Below, one piece after another: positions 24,018 through 35,475 of a stretch of 64,000 nucleotides of DNA. The notes beneath the pieces are model-generated. The model was not told where the DNA came from. It did no database searches and saw only the letters and a program-made list of their open reading frames with translations. Position 1 is the stretch's first letter. Every line of letters begins with the position of its first letter. The translations under genes were made by a program, and so were the position numbers. This stretch comes from Helicostylum pulchrum (lineage: Eukaryota > Mucoromycota > Mucoromycetes > Mucorales > Mucoraceae), in assembly GCA_025677825.1 (NCBI GenBank), contig JAIXMO010000004.1:620001-684000 (forward strand), given 5' to 3'.

Positions 24018-27000
24018 TTATTTATATGTGTATAAAAAAGAAAAAAAGTTGTAAAAATAAACAAAACAAAAAGAAGCAAAGATTTTCGGTCAAGTTTGGG
24101 GTACTTTATATAATATATGATCGGGATCTGTATTTGAAACTAAAATTCCTACGTTTCTTGGGTTTTTTCTTTGGTTTTTCTCCTAATGGCTTTCTCCTAA
24201 TTCTTTTTTTTTTTTTGCCCCAGCTAATCAGAAATAACGCAATTTCAAGTAGTTAAAAGAAAATTACACACACTTGGCTTTACAAAACTATTAATTTTTT
24301 TTAAAAAAAAATTATTTTACTATATACATGTCACACAGAAATTTTTTTCTGTCTTCGACTTGCAAGTGGCTTATATAATTAACAGGGTCTAATTACTGCA
24401 AACCCATATAAAACCTAAAATAAATGCAGAATATTAAGATTTGCAGGTAACTGAAAACATTAAACTATGTTCCTAAACTTGTGCCCTCTTCTTTTATAGC
24501 TTACTGCTCATAACCTTTATACTTTTTACACTCTGTATTGTTTCGTTTTGTTTTTCATTGAATTAAAAGTTGACATTAAATCCAGCGGAAATATTCGGAG
24601 TGTTAACATATTTTCTTTTTTTTCCTCATTTGAAATATAAAGAATTTCTTTTTTTGCTTCAAAACAAAAGCTGCATTATGCAATAAGCAGTAGGGATGAT
24701 AGTTTTTGCACATAAAAAACTGCTAGTGAAATTCTCTTGGGAAAAAGAAAGCACTAATAAGCTAAAATATAAATGACCCTTCCGATAATCATTTTCAGTC
24801 TACGCAGTAAATAAATCAACCAATTACACTACCCGTCAATTGCTATAAATATAAATGCTACGATCGTGCCACATAGTACTATTAAAAAGTATTTGATGAC
24901 ATGACTTTATTGGATAATTGAAACTTAAATATCTTAGTGAGCAAAAAGGGGCGTGCACATATAAAAAAAATCTGGCGAGTATTTCGAATTACTTTGCAGG
25001 GCATGCTATTTCTGGTTTCATTCTAATATAATCCCTATATATTTCACTTTTGTGGAAGCTACTTTTTGGATAGCGAGAAGGTCTACTAATTTAAGAACTT
25101 TGGAGTGTCCTGCACAAAAAAACTAAAAAAGGGATTTTATTATTCGGACTCACCTGCCTCATTTTATATTTTATACTAAAAACGGTCAATTATATTTTAA
25201 AATTAAAAAATGTATTTTATATCTTAAATTCGTTGACCCGTCAGGTATTTATCGCGTAAAACTTCACTCTACTACTACATTACGTTCTGTTTATGAGCAG
25301 TTAACCTTTATTCTTTATATTAATAATAAAAGTAAATAAACACTCAGCACGTTTTCTCCCGGGGTTTCCAGGTTTTTTTTAATTCAAATACAGATAAAAA
25401 GATAAGGTTTCTTTTTTCTTAATTTTGTTACACGATTACTATAAACTGCAATATGATTGAATAATAAATGCCGCGTTTTTTTTAAAAAGAACTTTAAAGA
25501 GCAAAAGCCGACGATTCTTATACCGATTATGGTCGCTGTCTCTGATTGGTTTTGAAATTGTTTGAGCAGGTGACTTTTTTTTAATGAACTACTGTCCTGT
25601 CGATTTTTCTTTTGACGATTTGGATCAAAGGAGAAAAAGACTTATTTAGAGTAACCGCAAATTGCTCGACGAAAGACGCATACATATCCGTTGACGAAGA
25701 CGAGAGTGGAATTCAACGGTTGGTATAAATTCCTAACAGAATTAGTTGAAAGATTCAAATAAAAATTATGAAATATGATTGCCAATCCAGAGAAATAAGT
25801 ATATATAATACTGCCCCCAAGAGAAAGGCAAGTTCACTTTGTATCGTAGTTAGCAAGTGAGATCTCGCCTGTGTCTAATGTTGTTAAATAAGTTACTGTC
25901 TGATGGAGACTAATATTTGGTCGATGTAGATGAATATATGGTGCTTGTCTAAGAAATGTGGTAATGAAAGAGTTGACGTTTTCATCTTTTCGTAAACTAC
26001 GCGGGTCGTAATGTAACTACGCTACTGTCGATCGGAAACGTTGTATTGTGGAACTTGTGTATATATGATTAAAAAAAAGTTCATATTGTGAGATTTGTTT
26101 ACTTTACCAAGAGGATAGGTTTTATGGGCGCACGACACCTATTAAAATTTTCATCTTCTAATAAAATATCAAAAATACTCTTTTTATATACTTTCCTTTT
26201 AGATATTATCCCAATGAAAGCAATTTTCAAACCAATCATTAATATATTAGTGTTATTTACTGGCGAACAACGGAAAATCTTAAAGAAAAAGTTCAAGCAA
26301 ACTAATTCATTTGAAGATGATACACTAGAAGACAAACTTGAATGTAAATTCCGTATAAGCTTTTTTTTTTTTACGAGTAGTAACGTTAAATAAATTGCAG
26401 ACACTCAAAAGTCCAGACATAAAAAAGCTTATACCATTTCTAGGAAAATGAAGTTAAAATCCTTTGAATCTGAAGATGAAGTTCTATATAGTATTTATGC
26501 ACGCATGTAAATAGCTTGTTTATAACGTTATGAGCGTACCGCAAAAGAAGTGCTCTGCGGGTTCAGAGACAATATTTTACGAATATGATATTCATTTTTT
26601 TATAAATCAAAGCGGTGTGTCTAGCATTGGCTTCAGAATTCTTTTTACCCGGCTTTCCCCAGCAAAAAAATAAAGATTACAATATTTTTTCTAATTCCTT
26701 TTATTATTATGCTTTCTTCTTTTTTTATTATAAATGGAAACATGTACAGCTCTTCATTTCCATCAACCCCCTATTTGACTATTAATAAAGCCATTTCGTA
26801 CGTTATATATTTACCATATGCCATAACTTTTAATGATACGCATTATTGTCGTTGTTACGTTAAGGTAGTCCAATCAGATATTAATTTTTTTTATGATAAG
26901 TCCAATGGGTAATTAAGGTGCTGTTACAACATCTTTACGAACTCTGGAAAGGTTCAGTCTTTATGGAACTGAGACAACAGGTCTAAAAAACAAATTTCTC

Positions 27001-27230
27001 TGGATTCGAGTTTGACTTTCAAGCTGATAAAAAAATGCAACTTGTAGCAAGAATCCATGTTTTTTTCTCTGTACTGTGTAACGGCTCATAAAAAAATGAG
27101 ATGAATAAATATTTAATAATAACTGTACTGTTAAAATTTTATGATTAAAAACTTATTTATTTATAACAAAGTTAATGTATAATATTACTACAAGTCCCTC
27201 GAAAAAAAGAAAGGGTAAGCTAATCTAGGT
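24018..27230. other. AT-rich gene-poor region between transporters and HsbA-like genes
   Basis: No intact gene is seen in 3.2 kb. Around 25586-25728 two adjacent plus-strand frames read like coding sequence (MNYCPVDFSFDDLDQRRK, then TANCSTKDAYISVDEDES) separated by a stop, which could be a decayed exon. A 101-codon frame at 26088-26393 is unremarkable. A T-then-A tract lies at 24294-24311. Confidence 0.5.
24104..24113 (-). promoter_or_regulatory. TATA box of transporter copy 3
   Basis: The minus strand reads TTATATAAAG about 87 bp upstream of the ATG at 24017, close to the spacing seen for copies 1 and 2, though the wider promoter is not similar. Confidence 0.5.
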
Positions 27231-27882
27231 TTAGTCATATGCAGTGAGAGTTGAAGAGAATGCAAGTTTCATAGCGTCAATATAAGTTTGAAGAGCAGGC
27301 TTCTTTGAGTCAGGGGTAAAGTTAGTAAGACAAGTATTTAAACGAGTTGTAGACTTTTCAAGTTCCTTGACGCGATTTCCGACAAGAACTCTAGTGAAAA
27401 TGTTATAATCATCTTTCTTTGATGCTACTAAAGTTAATGCACTTTGCATCTTGGGTGTAATAGTGTTAAGTACACCATTAACATAATCAGAATCTACGTC
27501 TGCAATAACAGTATTAATAGAACAACAAGATGCTTGGGCTTTATCAATAGTGCTTTGAAGGTCATAGTAAGCAGAGCCAGTGTCTAAAACACCTCCATTT
27601 TGAATCTAATAAAAAGATGTAAGTATTTTTTTTTCTTGAAAACTACATAAAAACGCTACTTAAATACTTACAACATTTCTTAATCCGTCGACTTCAGTGG
27701 AAACATATGTAAAACTGCTTACACATGACTCGACGTTAGCAGGAGCTCTTTTACTAATATAAGCGGCATTGACTAAGATGATAATTACAAGTTAGCATAC
27801 ATGAAAACTTTTAAAATTTTTTTAGTAACATACCAGAGAGGACAATAGCAAAGACAGCGGTTAAAGAAGAGATGAAATGCAT
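27231..27882 (-). CDS. Small secreted HsbA-like protein, tandem copy 1
   Basis: Three exons (27834-27882, 27672-27772, 27231-27605) give 174 residues. A signal peptide (MHFISSLTAVFAIVLS, cleavage near VNA) is followed by a Lys24-Arg25 pair, a possible Kex2 processing site. The rest is helical and polar with the pattern of hydrophobic surface-binding protein A: ITPKMQSALTLVASKKDDY, FTRVLVGNRVKELEKST, and a closing AMKLAFSSTLTAYD helix. HsbA proteins coat hydrophobic surfaces and recruit hydrolases in Aspergillus. Four cysteines (33, 77, 78, 142) sit at exactly the spacing found in copy 2. Both introns are short and in conserved phase. Family membership is by pattern; function on surfaces is inference. 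Confidence 0.68.
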
Positions 27883-29172
27883 TTTTTTTTTGTTTGATTG
27901 GAAATGAGAAATATAGAAATATTATTGAATTATAATTATAAAAAAAAAAAGTACCTTTGTCACTTGGTATTTATATGTTTTCGTTCTTACTTACGGAAGA
28001 ACTGCTGACAATCTACTATTTTGAAGCTTAGCAATGAGGCTGGTATTGGCAAATCTAACCATTTTTCAATTATTTTTAGTTACTTGACATAGACAGAGTA
28101 TTTAGCGCGATAAGGCTTGGCAATATAATAGAGAAATATGTTAAGGCTCGCTTAGTTCGGTACGTTCGGTACGTTTGTCTCTTTAACATATACGAGTCTT
28201 TTTTTTTTTAACTTGGTATGCTTTACTCAAGTATATGAGATATTATCAAAAAGTGTGTATATAATTATTATAGTATAACTGTTATTACATATTACAAGCA
28301 AAAATGCCAAGCCCCCATGATACATATACGGAAAACTATTTCAAGGTACTTAGGAAAAAAAAACTTGGTTTTAAAGATATTTATAGCCATATGCAATAAA
28401 GTAGTACGTCGCTTAAAAGGTCTAAAAAGGTGTACAGTATTTCAATGTATGTTCATATGATTTTAAGCCCGTACTATTCATATAGTAAAATATCTGAGAC
28501 CTCATTTTCTTAAGGAAAAAAGGAAGTAGTTATTTCTAGCTTGACCAAACGTTTTTTAAAAATGGCAGATTCTACTGGGTGCCACAAATGGAACGAGTAA
28601 ATATTTCCTCGTTTGGTAAATTATTATTTTTCGTTTAATGACAGACCTATCTTTTAATTTAATCGAATTGTGATTTAATCTGAAGTTGATAAGTGCTTTG
28701 CAGTTTAATAACTATGATGTAGTTCTAGCAAAAAAATAAAAAAATAACAATAAATGGAAGAATATTGAGAAGGTGTTCTCGTGTAACAAAAAAGCCTCAA
28801 TAACAATAACAGTCTTCTCATGTGTGAGCAAGTAATAAAACTTACTATAGTATATTACTTACTTTTTAAAAGAGTTTCTTATTAGCATGTAGTACTTGCA
28901 AAAGAGATTTTTACCCTCACAGAATTTTTAAAAGGACTATTTTTTTTTGGAGCGCCAAGATGTAAAAAACCGTGAAACACATAACTGATGTAAATTTCCA
29001 TAAATCTCTGTCTTGTGCTCTCTTCGCACGAATAAGCCTTATATTGAAAAAAAAAAGTCGCACGTAAATAAGCGATCAATATGATCACAAGCAAAGTAAT
29101 ATAACACATTAAAGGCGATGTTGGTAAAAAAGAGTTAATTTAAGTACTTATATATTAATGGTAATAATAGTT
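27883..29172. other. Spacer between the two HsbA-like genes
   Basis: About 1.3 kb of AT-rich DNA. The first 100 bases hold the promoter of copy 1. A small direct duplication gttcggtac-gttcggtac lies near 28157-28175. No gene is seen. Confidence 0.5.
27968..27975 (-). promoter_or_regulatory. TATA box of HsbA-like copy 1
   Basis: The minus strand reads TATAAATA about 86 bp upstream of the start codon at 27882. Confidence 0.5.
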
Positions 29173-29829
29173 TTAAAATATATTATTGTAAGAAGTTAAA
29201 GTTAAGTTGAATGATTTTTGTAATTCTTCCAAATTAAGTCGAAGTGTATCAATTCGTTCTTGAGGTGTAAATACAGTAAAGCAAGTGTATAAATTCGTAG
29301 TAAGCAGGTTCACGTCGTTAATCTGTGAACTCAAAACAATTTTCACTAAAAAGTTAAAGCCCTCGACTTTTTCTCTAAATAGCGATAATAATGTCAAAGT
29401 CTTGTCGTGCAATATTTCTACGAAATCAAGATAATATGTAGCGTCTTCTTTTGATATAGCATTAACGATATCGCAGCAAGAATACTGTGCTTCTATAAAT
29501 GAGTCTCGAAGTTTTTCATACACGTGTCTAGTATCAAATACATTTGATATACGAATCTAGTACGAAATTTGTAAGTTATGCAACTATCCTTTTTTTTTAA
29601 AAAAAACAAAAGCTTACCAAAGGTAATTGGTTATCCAACTCGGGAATAATAGCATTGATATCTCGTACACACGTTTCTACGTCCGGAGCTACACTTTTAT
29701 GTAATATAGCGGCAGCATCGACTAATGCTTATATTTTAATGATATTTAAAGTATAGAAATTCGTTTTTAATTCTTACCCAAGAAAAGAAACATACAAGAA
29801 ATGAGAAAATATAAACAAAAATAACGCAT
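29173..29829 (-). CDS. Small secreted HsbA-like protein, tandem copy 2 (diverged)
   Basis: Three exons (29778-29829, 29618-29721, 29173-29556) give 179 residues. Both introns fall at the same positions and phases as in 27231-27882, proving common descent despite strong sequence divergence. A hydrophobic signal peptide (MRYFCLYFLISCMFLFL) precedes VDAAAILHKS; the dibasic site of copy 1 is lost. Cysteines 35, 79, 80 and 144 keep exactly the copy-1 spacing (C-x43-CC-x63-C). Other shared anchors are APDVETC, YSCCDIVNAI, NLYTCFTVFTP and a terminal FNLTLTSY. A TATATAAAC box lies on the minus strand at 29862-29870. Family assignment to HsbA-like proteins is weaker than for copy 1 and rests on that relationship. 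Confidence 0.65.
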
Positions 29830-30802
29830 ATATTTATTTTAAAAAAAGAACGAAGAAAAAAAGTTTATATAATTTTATGCTTTTATTTATGAAATATACT
29901 CAAGTATTCAATAATATCTCTTTATTATATAGGCTTGGTACAATTCTATTTTAAGTCTTGTTCAGCCTGTGTTATGATTTTTTCCCATTCTTTTTTTCTT
30001 TCTAAAATTACTAACTATCTAATGTTTCATGGAATAGTTCAAAAGCCTTGTCAATTTACTGAGATCAAAGGAAAGTTTACATTTTGTTTATTGTCCGCTA
30101 TGTACAAAAAAAAATAATTTGTAAACATTGAATCTCTCGGTACATAAAAAAAATTATTTAAACCAAAAGGGTGACACTTAATATGTAACATGTATGCTTA
30201 TAATTTATTAAAACAATACACGTTTTTTTCTTCTTTCATTGCAAGAAGTATAAGTAGAACGCCGCTAGTTTTTTTTTAAAAAAAAATTTCTCGAAAACTT
30301 TTCTAAACAGTCCAGTAAAGGAGACATTATTGGTTTAAATGTTTAACTGTGACAGCTACGAAAAAAAATTTTTTCGAAAAAAAAAAAGGTATAAAAGACG
30401 TTACCAGACTTGAATAATTGTTTTGATACAAGTAAAACGTTTTGGTAAGTTTAAAATTCTATATACTATTATTCTTTTAATGGGATAAAATATAATGTGG
30501 GAAGATGAAAAACAACTTTGTCTTCATTTAACTTATCGACCATGATGATATAAACCGCAGTGCTTCGCTGAGTGCTGTTGATACTTGCCAGTATAACTTC
30601 CTGACCACATCTTATATTTTATATCTATTAAACTGAATTTTATTCAATTTACTGGAAATCATTTATTAACATTTCATTTCTTTAATAGATTTAACTATCA
30701 AATCTTTTTTACTGAAAATTACTTGGTTGTCAAGATGCAAAGCTAAAAGGTATTGTATTAAATGTCTTTTTTTAATCTTGTAAATAAGTGATTCCATATG
30801 AT

Positions 30803-31080
30803 GATGAAATCCCGTGTTCGCAGTTTTCTCTGGAGAGACTTAGTCGTGGCGAGTATGATTTGGCGCATCTTTTGAGACGGTATAGTTTACTATTCCTTAT
30901 CAATTGATGTATGATCTTCAGAAACCCCTCTCAATGTCGGCAATAACACTTCCTTGGATGTCTGATGGATCCTTGTTTATTTGAAAAAAAAACTTTCTTT
31001 TGAAATTTTTTTACTAATTTTTTTTCCTTTATTAGATTGTCCTATTGACTTTCTCTTTCTTTGTTTCTTGACAATTATTA
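30803..31080 (+). repeat. Second dispersed repeat family, copy 1
   Basis: The block gatgaaatcccgtgttcgca followed by gttttctctggagagac recurs with a few changes at 34947. Similarity continues through a segment ending in ccttggatgtctgatg and a ttgtttcttgac block. Both copies are in the same orientation 4.1 kb apart, flanking the COPI-associated gene. Neither has an open reading frame. Confidence 0.65.
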
Positions 31081-31689
31081 TTTTGTCAATTAATAAATTA
31101 AGAGGGTTAAAATCCTCCATTTTAAAAATATTTTCTTGCGTCTTTTTTTTTTCTTATTTAAGTTTCTTTTTTTGTTTTGAAACGAATTTTTCTCAAATGA
31201 TGAATTTTTTAATTGCATATTCTGGCATCTCTAATATCAATACACTTCCGTCCTCGGACCGAGGTGTATAATGTATTCAACTTATATTCTGATAAAATTC
31301 GTTTCATTCAAAAAAGAAGTTTTTTATTAATTAAAAAAGTACAAATAAATAAATAAATAAAAAGTTTTAAAAAGAAATCATCTTATTCGCCTTTATATTG
31401 ATATTTCCTGTTTATATAATATCTGATCAAATCATAAACTTCATGTTTTACTTTGCTTTTATACACCTTTAATATCGTTTGATATAAGGTCTTTTATTTT
31501 GATAAGTTTAATCTGCTGGAGATTTTCGAATATTTTAAGTTGTAAGTGTATCCCTATTGTTTTTCCTGGTGAAAAAGTGTAGATTGTTTTTATGTTACGT
31601 TCTTCATGACATAATTATAATTATTAACTTAATTAAGTCTTTATACATGCATGGGTAATAAGTACAGATGTGTAAGTAATACCTAATGA

Positions 31690-31843
31690 TTAACTAACGT
31701 CAAATCCTAATCCAAATCCTATATCATTTGTATTTGCAATGGAAGCATACGTCGCTCCGAAATTTATCGCAAAGAAAACGAAAGGTAAATTATTAAAGAT
31801 ACCTGGTTGTCCTTTTAGTTCTTCTAGCCTTTCTGCCAATCTT
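31690..31843 (-). pseudogene. Possible exon or gene remnant of unknown family
   Basis: From a 3' splice-like tatcgcag on the minus strand, an open frame reads RLAERLEELKGQPGIFNNLP, continues with a hydrophobic FVFFAINFGATYASIAN stretch and closes with GFGLGFDVS and TAA. Amino-acid composition and balance are far better than in neighbouring chance frames. I found no convincing upstream exon or start. It may be the last exon of an unrecognised small membrane protein or a relic. Confidence 0.3.
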
Positions 31844-32374
31844 CTGCGATAAGATAATTATATATACACTCTACAATAGACAATTACGTTATAGTTTGGT
31901 ATATTATCTTACTTTTACAAAAAATGTAAGTGATTCTAAATGTACTTAAAAGCTATAAGTAGTAATAAAAGGAAGTTTTCAAGTAATTTTGAGACGTGTT
32001 TAGTTAATTTATGAAGCTGAAAAAAGATTGTCTGCATCTAGGTGTCTTTTCGTGAAGCCATGGTGGGTTGATTGCTACGTCGGTACAAAGGAGTCATAAA
32101 TACGGAAGCATAAACTTACAAAATAAGGTTAGGTCGTCAGGTAATGTATATGTATATATATATAATAGGTCTCAACCTAAGTTGTGCTAGCTTGGGGGTA
32201 ATAAGTGTGTACGCCTGGTGAGATGTAATCAACTAGGGGATAAAATATTGGCGCGAAATATATGAGCTCTTCCCAGCCCCAAGTATGATGTTCTGGTCAT
32301 GTACCGTACAGTCTTCTTTTTCTCTCTGAACAAAATACCCCACGTATGGTTAACGTGATGATGAAATCAAAAAC

Positions 32375-33050
32375 ATTGTAACTACAGTAGCGGCTCTATT
32401 TAGGGTGACCTGACTTAAGGATGGATTTCTCAAGAACATCTTCGGCCCCCGCTTTAACACCTCTATCACCACTATTTGATTTGAGGGTGAAATCCAACTT
32501 CATAAAACTACTAAATATATAAAAGTGATAATAATAAAAAAAATGTCTTACTTAACTTATATAAAAGCATCAAGTCTTTAAAAGTGTATTATCGATCGAT
32601 TTATTATTAAAACAAAGGGATAGTAACATAAACCCTAAAAAGTAATTAAATTATAAGGACAGTCAATTTATACTTGAATAGAGCCAAATAAAGTGGGCGC
32701 AAAGATACTTTTTAGCCTTGTATATCACAACCAGTAGTTTTTAAACGTATTGTTATGTGTCATTTAAATAAATAGTTCTATACTATTTTAATAGAGAACA
32801 GTAAAAGTTTTAATAGAATTTAATGTTTGAGCTCTTGCAGAAAAAGACACACAGCATATTTTTTTTGTACAATAACTTGGGCCAGTTTAAGAACTATTTA
32901 CAGTGTTACAATCCATCATTGCTCATTCACTATCCTCTTTAAATCACGTGCTTTTAAATGAATGTAAAGGCGTTACTTCTAAAAAGGGTCATTTTAACAG
33001 TGAGCGAATAGGGTGTTTTCTTTGTATGATTAAACATCAGGAAATAATTC
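32375..33050 (-). repeat. Dispersed repeat, copy B (inverted relative to copy A)
   Basis: The reverse complement of this interval aligns with 4380-5025 over its whole length, including the ctgcaagagctcaaacatta block (here at 32824-32843 inverted). At its inner end the reverse complement reads GGTCACCCTAAATAGAGCCG then CTACTGTAGTT, a block also found in similar form at 50578-50607. It is an old, non-coding copy. Confidence 0.75.
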
Positions 33051-33892
33051 CTTTGCCAAAGCCACGTAGTAAAAGTTAGTGGTTAGGATGTTGTCTTTAA
33101 TATCCCGCTTGTTGCTCTAGTTGTCTCTCATTTTTGATACTTTTTGATCATTTTGGGGGCTGATCCCTTTTGTGCTTTAGTAGTTACACCAGGCCCACTT
33201 TGCCTTTCTTTGTGAAAGGAAAAATGATGATAAAGTTTTCTTTTTTTTTTGTCAAAGAGATATTCATAAACAACTATTTTGTACTATATAAGTCGAATCC
33301 AAAACGCGTTTCCTGTTTCTTTAAAAAAAAAAAACCAATATTTATTATAACTGCAGTGATTTCTTATGTGAGCGATTTTTTAAGCTGCAATACATCAATG
33401 AGCTTTTTTTTCTTAGCAGTGATTTTCAAGCAGATTTTTTTCGCTTCTCCTTACGAATATTTTTGTCCTTATAACTGGCTCGATTAATACTGTGTAACTA
33501 TGACGTTTTTTGTCATTGTGATAATAGGTCACAAGCTTGTTGTAACAAACCTCTTTTGTTTTATTATTTAAGGTTCTGTATGGAACAATCCAGTCGGAAT
33601 TTCTTAGAGAATGACTTGGCACTTTTAGTAATTGCAAAAAAAAAAGAAGCTTGATGATACTTTGACGATAGTATATATATATCTGAGATAAATGTATATA
33701 TGATTTCTTTATAATTATTCTCAGTTGATACAAACAGAAAAAAAAAAAAAAACTAGGAAAAATACCATGATTATTTGTATGACCTAAAAATCCACAGACG
33801 CCATTTTTTTAAGGTTGAATATAAAAACTCACCGGAGAAACATTTCTTCTTTTTTCTCTTGTTTTTTTTTCAAAAATAGATTAACAGATAAA

Positions 33893-34731
33893 ATGAATCT
33901 TTCAATTATATTTCGAGTAATTAATATCATCGTAGCAGCCTTTATGATTATCGGCGGTGTGATGACTTGTATTGCAGGAGGTAATACAAAAAAAAGTTGA
34001 TACGGTAGTATGAGGATATTTAATTCATGTCTTTTTTTTATATATATATAGGTTTCCCTAATTTTATTCAAGGTATATTTGTCATGTAAAGTAATTTGGA
34101 TCGCAATACATATACAAAAGAGAAAAAGGCATTAATGTGTTTGTATAGCTTGTTCGGTATTATGACAGCACTATTTGAATTCAGATTACCTGCTGTGATT
34201 ACACAGTTTGCTTCGTTCATGTTTTCGTTCTTGGGTCGTGGCGTTTGTAAGTATTTTATAACAATAATAAAAAAAAAGGTTTATTGACTAATTATTCTGT
34301 TTAGTCTATATCTTGTGAGTTTCAGTTTATAAACTTACGAATACAGAGTTTTTTTTTCTTCTTACTAATCAATTTGAAATACATAGTATTGGTGCTATTA
34401 CATTAAATTATAGCGGTCTTGGTCTTGCATCCGGTATCATTGTAAGTTTTTTTTGTTGAGTTTATGATAAAACTAGTTCTAATAGTTTACGAGGGTTTCA
34501 CAGGTACTTGTCGCTGGTGTTGCTTATCTCGTTCTTCAATTTACTCATATTGAGGCACCAACAAATATGCAAAAACGAGCTTATGAAGATGCCGTAGGTT
34601 ACTCTACTCAAGCCAACGATGAAGCTTCTCCTCACGTCGGTGGATATGGTCAGGGTGGTTATCCTCAACCTGGTTCTGGAAATCCTCAACAATATCCAGC
34701 AGCCAACTATGCTAGCCCAGGAGCTGTTTAA
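33893..34731 (+). CDS. COPI-associated family membrane protein (Tvp15-like)
   Basis: Six exons (33893-33980, 34052-34085, 34149-34246, 34305-34314, 34387-34441, 34504-34731) give 170 residues. The fourth exon is only 10 nt. Four membrane segments are visible: IIFRVINIIVAAFMIIGGVM, GIFVILFGIMTALFEF, FASFMFSFLGRGVFYIF and SGIIVLVAGVAYLVLQF, followed by a cytosolic Gly/Pro/Gln-rich tail ending in ASPGAV. MTCIAGGFPNFIQGIF and FEFRLPAVI are characteristic of the COPI-associated protein family of Golgi and endosomal vesicles. The precise role is unknown even in yeast. The micro-exon is required to keep frame between GVF and IGAITLNYSG. The gene lies between two copies of the 30803/34947 repeat. Confidence 0.87.
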
Positions 34732-35475
34732 TCGTTATACACATACAAAAAGTAAGTTTTTTTTATCCTGTTGATATATGGGGATATGGAACTTTATCTT
34801 TTTTTTTAACAAACCATTTTTAGAATTAATATTCTCTACTCTCTCTCTCTCTTTCTCTCTTTATTGAATACCACTGGTATCTCAAGAATTAAAACTTGGA
34901 AAGGTAAGAACAAAAAAAAAAAAAAAAAGAACTGAATTCACTCGAGGATGAAATCCCGTGTTTGCAGTTTTCACTGGAGAGACTTTTTAGTTGCGGCTAG
35001 TATGAATTGATTTCATCTTTTAAGGTGTATGATTTTTAGAAACACCCTCTCCTTGGATATCTGATGAATTCTTTATTTTATACATAAAAAAACGCTTTAC
35101 TAAACTTATATTTTATAGATTCTTCTTTTGACCATTTCTTGTTTGTTTCTTAGTATTTTACAGCGGACCACTATTTTTTAGCCTTAATAAATCTCTATAA
35201 ATTTTTTTTAGTTGCATGTTAAAATCAAACGTGATGGCCCTAGTTTTTCAAAACTAGGCTAAAGGGACGGAGTTCCCTCAAATGTCAGTTTGTTAATGCT
35301 AAAACCCCCTGTGCAGTTTAATCACTAAGTAAAAAGCCCACACACACCCCCCCCCCTTTCTAATTACAACAATCAATATAAATAGTATCTATTTCTTCCT
35401 CTCGACATTTTATTATTTACTGTTTTTGCAGAAGAGAGAAAATTACAAATTCTAATTTTTTTTAAAAAAAGTTTT
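34732..35475. other. Spacer with repeat copy between COPI-associated and Pam17 genes
   Basis: This 744-bp convergent spacer contains the repeat copy 34947-35165, a hairpin ccctagtttttcaaaactaggc near 35238-35259 that could act as a transcript end, and a run of C near 35348. No gene is seen. Confidence 0.5.
34947..35165 (+). repeat. Second dispersed repeat family, copy 2
   Basis: It matches 30803-31080 in the same orientation: gatgaaatcccgtgtttgca, a ctggagagact block, ctccttggatatctgatg, and a cttgtttgtttctta block. Divergence and indels indicate age. Confidence 0.65.

Larger units (their letters stand above)
29830..33892. other. Gene-poor, repeat-bearing region
   Basis: These 4 kb carry two dispersed repeats (30803-31080; 32375-33050), one conserved-looking minus-strand exon fragment (31690-31843) and otherwise AT-rich DNA. 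Coding frames at 29935-30117, 30981-31271 and 33170-33487 are Phe/Lys-rich by-products of A/T runs. I see no intact gene. Confidence 0.5.

Noticed and set aside
26088..26404. Pair of opposing 101-codon frames
   Set aside because: Mutually antisense, low-complexity Phe/Lys content; neither has motifs.
33170..33487. 105-codon frame in the 30-34 kb desert
   Set aside because: Phe/Lys-rich translation of A/T runs.
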